64,000 nucleotides of DNA. It comes from Doryteuthis pealeii. Taxonomy: Eukaryota; Mollusca; Cephalopoda; Myopsida; Loliginidae. The stretch is from positions 60,814,643-60,878,642 of the forward strand of contig CM042145.1 of NCBI GenBank assembly GCA_023376005.1. The letters run 5' to 3'. Both the position numbers and the translations under genes were made by a program. Positions 61,695 to 64,000 of this stretch are shown here, one piece after another. The notes under the pieces are model-generated. The model searched no databases and was not told where the DNA came from. It saw nothing but the letters and a program-made list of their open reading frames with translations. Numbering within the stretch: the first letter of the stretch is position 1; each line of letters starts with the position of its first letter.

Positions 61695-61925
61695 AAAAAA
61701 CAAAAACACCAATTCCAGAAATTGTTGGTTTTGGATGAAAATAGAAAAATTGTTAAAGATAAAAATAGAAAGTCCGATAAACGTTTCGTCATCAATTATT
61801 TGAATGGGAACGCTAACATTGCGTGATGTTTCACCGAGTTGAGCCTATTAACATTGTAAGCTATGACTCGCAAGTTTTTGCTTGTTTTCTACAATCTTTT
61901 CACATGATTTATAATTATTAACCAA
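61426..61925. other. Unrecognised, with (CA)n(TA)n(TG)n near 61645
   Basis: A CA-TA-TG self-complementary array lies at 61643-61694. GTGTCAGTTTCTCGCCTACG (61579) is a Repeat L scrap. No gene. Confidence 0.5.
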
Positions 61926-62065
61926 GTTGAACCCCGATAATGGTTTAATTAAATCCGAAACGCTTTAGCCTCAGCTTCTGTAAGTGAATGTTTGACTTTT
62001 TTTTTTTTTTTCAAAAACGTTATACTTAATACACTGTCGGATTTCATATCCATTTTTCTTCATAT
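61926..62065 (+). mobile_element. PLE/HHR-type module, decayed
   Basis: CCCCGATAAT, GGTTTAATTAAATCC, GAAA and CGCTTTAGCCTCAG keep the hammerhead-like order with several core losses. The module ends ACACTGTCGGATTTCATATC and (TA)n. Confidence 0.45.
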
Positions 62066-62089
62066 ATATAATTTTCTATATCTACAAGT

Positions 62090-62335
62090 TAAGAGTGCTC
62101 AATACCATTAATAGAGCATATATATCGAAATTAGAGGAGTGAATATATAAAGTCAACAGCGTTTTGTAACTATCAGTTTCTTGCCTATACGATTTTCATA
62201 ATGAATTACATGTGTTCGTATTTTTCCTTATATATTCGTCTGTGCTGCACAATAGAAGAGTTTTGTGGGCATGATGGGAGGGCTCTTTTAGTTTGTAGTG
62301 AATGATGGGAAGGCTGGTTTGGTTAGTCTGCCATT
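62090..62335 (+). repeat. Repeat L, copy
   Basis: See 59795. It begins with GAGTGCTCAATACCATTAAT, a reversed form of the 43186 motif. Confidence 0.65.
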
Positions 62336-62536
62336 CTGAGAAGGACTTCAAGTTAGTATTATATCAGTTTCGTGATAGGTTACTTTATTTCTTCTATTGC
62401 GTTTAATATATTCTACTGTTTTGTGGGGTGTATATATTATTATCATTTTCTTCGTATCTATTTTTTTTTCAAAATAAAAAATACATGACGATGCATCATA
62501 AACTAACCCAGCTATATCTATATATCTATCAATAAA
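62336..62536. other. No recognised feature
   Basis: Nothing was identified. Confidence 0.35.
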
Positions 62537-63154
62537 TCTTATTATAATGGAGATTGTTGTTTTCTGTCTGTAACCGAAACTATATCCACTCAGTCACAAA
62601 TCTCTTAGTTATTACATCACATTCTCCATGATCTTATTTATCTAAACCTCAATTATTAATAAAATTGTCTTACATTATTAATACTGTTAACTATGTCTAC
62701 ATACTGACAATATGCAATTATATTTATATATAACAAAATAGCGCTTTACAATGTGAACGGAAGGCTAATTTGCATATTAATATTAAAAAATAGAATTTAA
62801 TAATTATGTGCTTAGTATTATTGATTTCTAACTGTTTGGTTTTATTTTAATGAATATAAGCAAAAATCTCTTCAATGAATCTTAAATGAATCATTAACAA
62901 GAAAATAACTGTCATTTTATTCTTTACTTCCTCTTTTAACTAAATACTTAAATTAAAAATAACAATGAAAGACGAGAGTGATGGAGAGTAAGTTTCAGTT
63001 GTTCATTTTTATTATACTCCCTATTATACTCCCTCTGTTTCAAATCTTTTTATCTGTATTCTTATTTAGTTTCATTAGCCTTTCTAATTTAATACAATAT
63101 TTTATTACATTAAAACTTAAATACTTGCACCCGGAGGGTGCATATATTTGCTAG
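62537..63154 (+). mobile_element. Hel-1, intact termini, second young copy
   Basis: It begins A|TCTTATTATAATGGAGATTG and ends GCACCC-GGA-GGGTGC, then ATATATTTGCTAG|T. It differs from 43256-43882 mainly by small deletions in homopolymers. Some of these may be sequencing indels. Confidence 0.88.
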
Positions 63155-63340
63155 TATATATAATGATTTCTATTTTGTCAACTAGTGCCATCTTGTATCT
63201 TGTATTAATGATGGACTTGAGCTGCTATATGTTTTATAGATGATTGAAAGTTATCTTTTTCATAATTATGGTTCATCTTACTTTTCTAAAAATTGGTTCA
63301 CTTATTAGATAGGAACTATATCTCAATACAAAATAAAAAG

Positions 63341-63380
<40 letters not shown>

Positions 63381-63825
63381 TATATAATTACCATGTTTGA
63401 ATGTTGTAGTATCTATAATTAGTGTTCTGTATCTGAGATACACTATACATAGTGTAACCCAGAATTTATCAGTGTGCTGAGATTTAGTTGGAAGCCCTCA
63501 CCACCACTTTCATTCTTATTATTACGCATTCTGCTTCTTATTCTATCTTTTAACCCTCTCCCAGCTTCGTCGCTGTTCGTGCTGAGTTATCTGGGCTCCC
63601 TCTTCATCTGGATCGTCTCGGGTGTCGTAACTCTTCGCATCCATTTTTTTAATAATTATAAACACGGAGACTTTATTGTTTTTTATGTACATTCTTATTC
63701 CTCGAGACCACATATTTTAATAGGCGCATGGAGAAAAATCAGGGGCCGCCCAGCTCAAAGGAGATATGTTACCAATCTGCTCCCTTTTCCACCGGTCTGG
63801 CCGTCCCATGACATCTTCAACCAAT
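63155..63825. other. Unrecognised, with (TA)n at 63343-63387
   Basis: A 171-codon frame (63474-63989) is hydrophobic at the start but runs into the R element at its end, so it is unlikely to be a gene. Confidence 0.5.
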
Positions 63826-64000
63826 GGGTTGGTTGGTGGTTGGATTTAATGGCATATCAACCATTGGGTTATTTTATGCCGAAGACGATTTGTTTTATTT
63901 ATTTTTTATTGGGTAATCAATTTGTTTACAAACTGAGTATGACATTAAACTGCCACTCCGGGTCAGAGTGGACCGGGGAGAAATGGTGATGAAGAGGTGC
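63826..64000 (-). mobile_element. R element cut by the window end
   Basis: Antisense: TTGGTGGTTGGATTTAATGG, CATATCAACCATTGGGTTAT, TTTATGCCGAAGACGATTTG and CACTCCGGGTCAGAGTGGAC. About 40 bp around AACCCATAGATGGGACCC are deleted. Confidence 0.87.

Noticed and set aside
61780..61800. GTTTCGTCATCAA as a reversed hammerhead core
   Set aside because: There is no room for stem II between the two conserved boxes.
63474..63989. 171-codon frame with hydrophobic start
   Set aside because: Its last third lies inside an R element on the antisense strand, and the rest shows no domain or codon bias.

Overview
The window looks like intergenic or deep-intronic DNA from an animal with a large, AT-rich, repeat-saturated genome. 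A cephalopod mollusc, most likely an octopus, is the best guess. This rests on three kinds of tRNA-derived SINE in many decayed copies, non-LTR retrotransposon tails ending in a C2H2-like zinc finger, mariner remnants, Helitron-like elements and very frequent (TA)n, (CA)n and (CT)n arrays. I found no convincing host protein-coding gene. The longest open frames (up to 287 codons) are read-throughs of microsatellites and minisatellites. The only protein-like sequence is broken transposon coding: three or four LINE ORF2 C-termini, a mariner transposase tail (plus another short tail and a probable third) and one LTR-retrotransposon gag fragment.

Family names used below are mine. SINE-A has the tRNA-like head CGCGTGGTGTAATGGTTA and a ~280 bp body. 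SINE-K has a tRNA-Lys-like head TTAGCTCAGTCGGTAGAGC. SINE-T has a head GTAGTGTAGTGGCTAACGTG and a tail shared with the R element. The R element is a ~0.7 kb retroposon whose sense 3' end folds into a CGGCAT...ATGCCG hairpin followed by a CCAA-type tail. Hel-1, Hel-2 and Hel-3 are three non-autonomous Helitron-like families: 3' hairpin, then CTAG, inserted before T, with 5' TC where the 5' end is visible. PLE/HHR modules are short Penelope-like pieces carrying hammerhead-ribozyme motifs.

Layout. 1-7 kb: CT array, SINE-A, a 345 bp foldback, Hel-1 and Hel-2 copies, large AT minisatellite. 7-14 kb: R elements with nested SINE-A, and a Hel-1 copy carrying both a PLE/HHR insertion and an R insertion, each with a clear target-site duplication. 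15-16 kb: ~90 bp minisatellite. 16-21 kb: Hel-2, SINE-T, R, a 493 bp TIR transposon and the first hammerhead cluster. 21.9-25.7 kb: TG/TA arrays, three more hammerheads and a 216 bp near-perfect palindrome. 25.8-26.7 kb: a homopolymer and G-depleted block that may be an assembly artefact. 28-35 kb: SINE-A copies with target duplications, gag fragment. 35-39 kb: mariner tails and GATA-type minisatellite. 40-48 kb: R/SINE nests, Hel-1, LINE tails. 48-64 kb: further hammerhead foldbacks, a CTTT/GAAA tract, Hel-3, SINE-K and a second recent Hel-1.

The most interesting signal is the density of hammerhead motifs. I count 18-19 motifs from about ten unrelated sequence families. Four match the classical core (one with a single-base loss), one more has a classical core but damaged stems, and most of the rest share a variant with one extra nucleotide between CTGANGA and stem II. 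Almost all have a palindromic stem III, which suggests they act as dimers. One has a tRNA-like (Pol III type) module immediately upstream.
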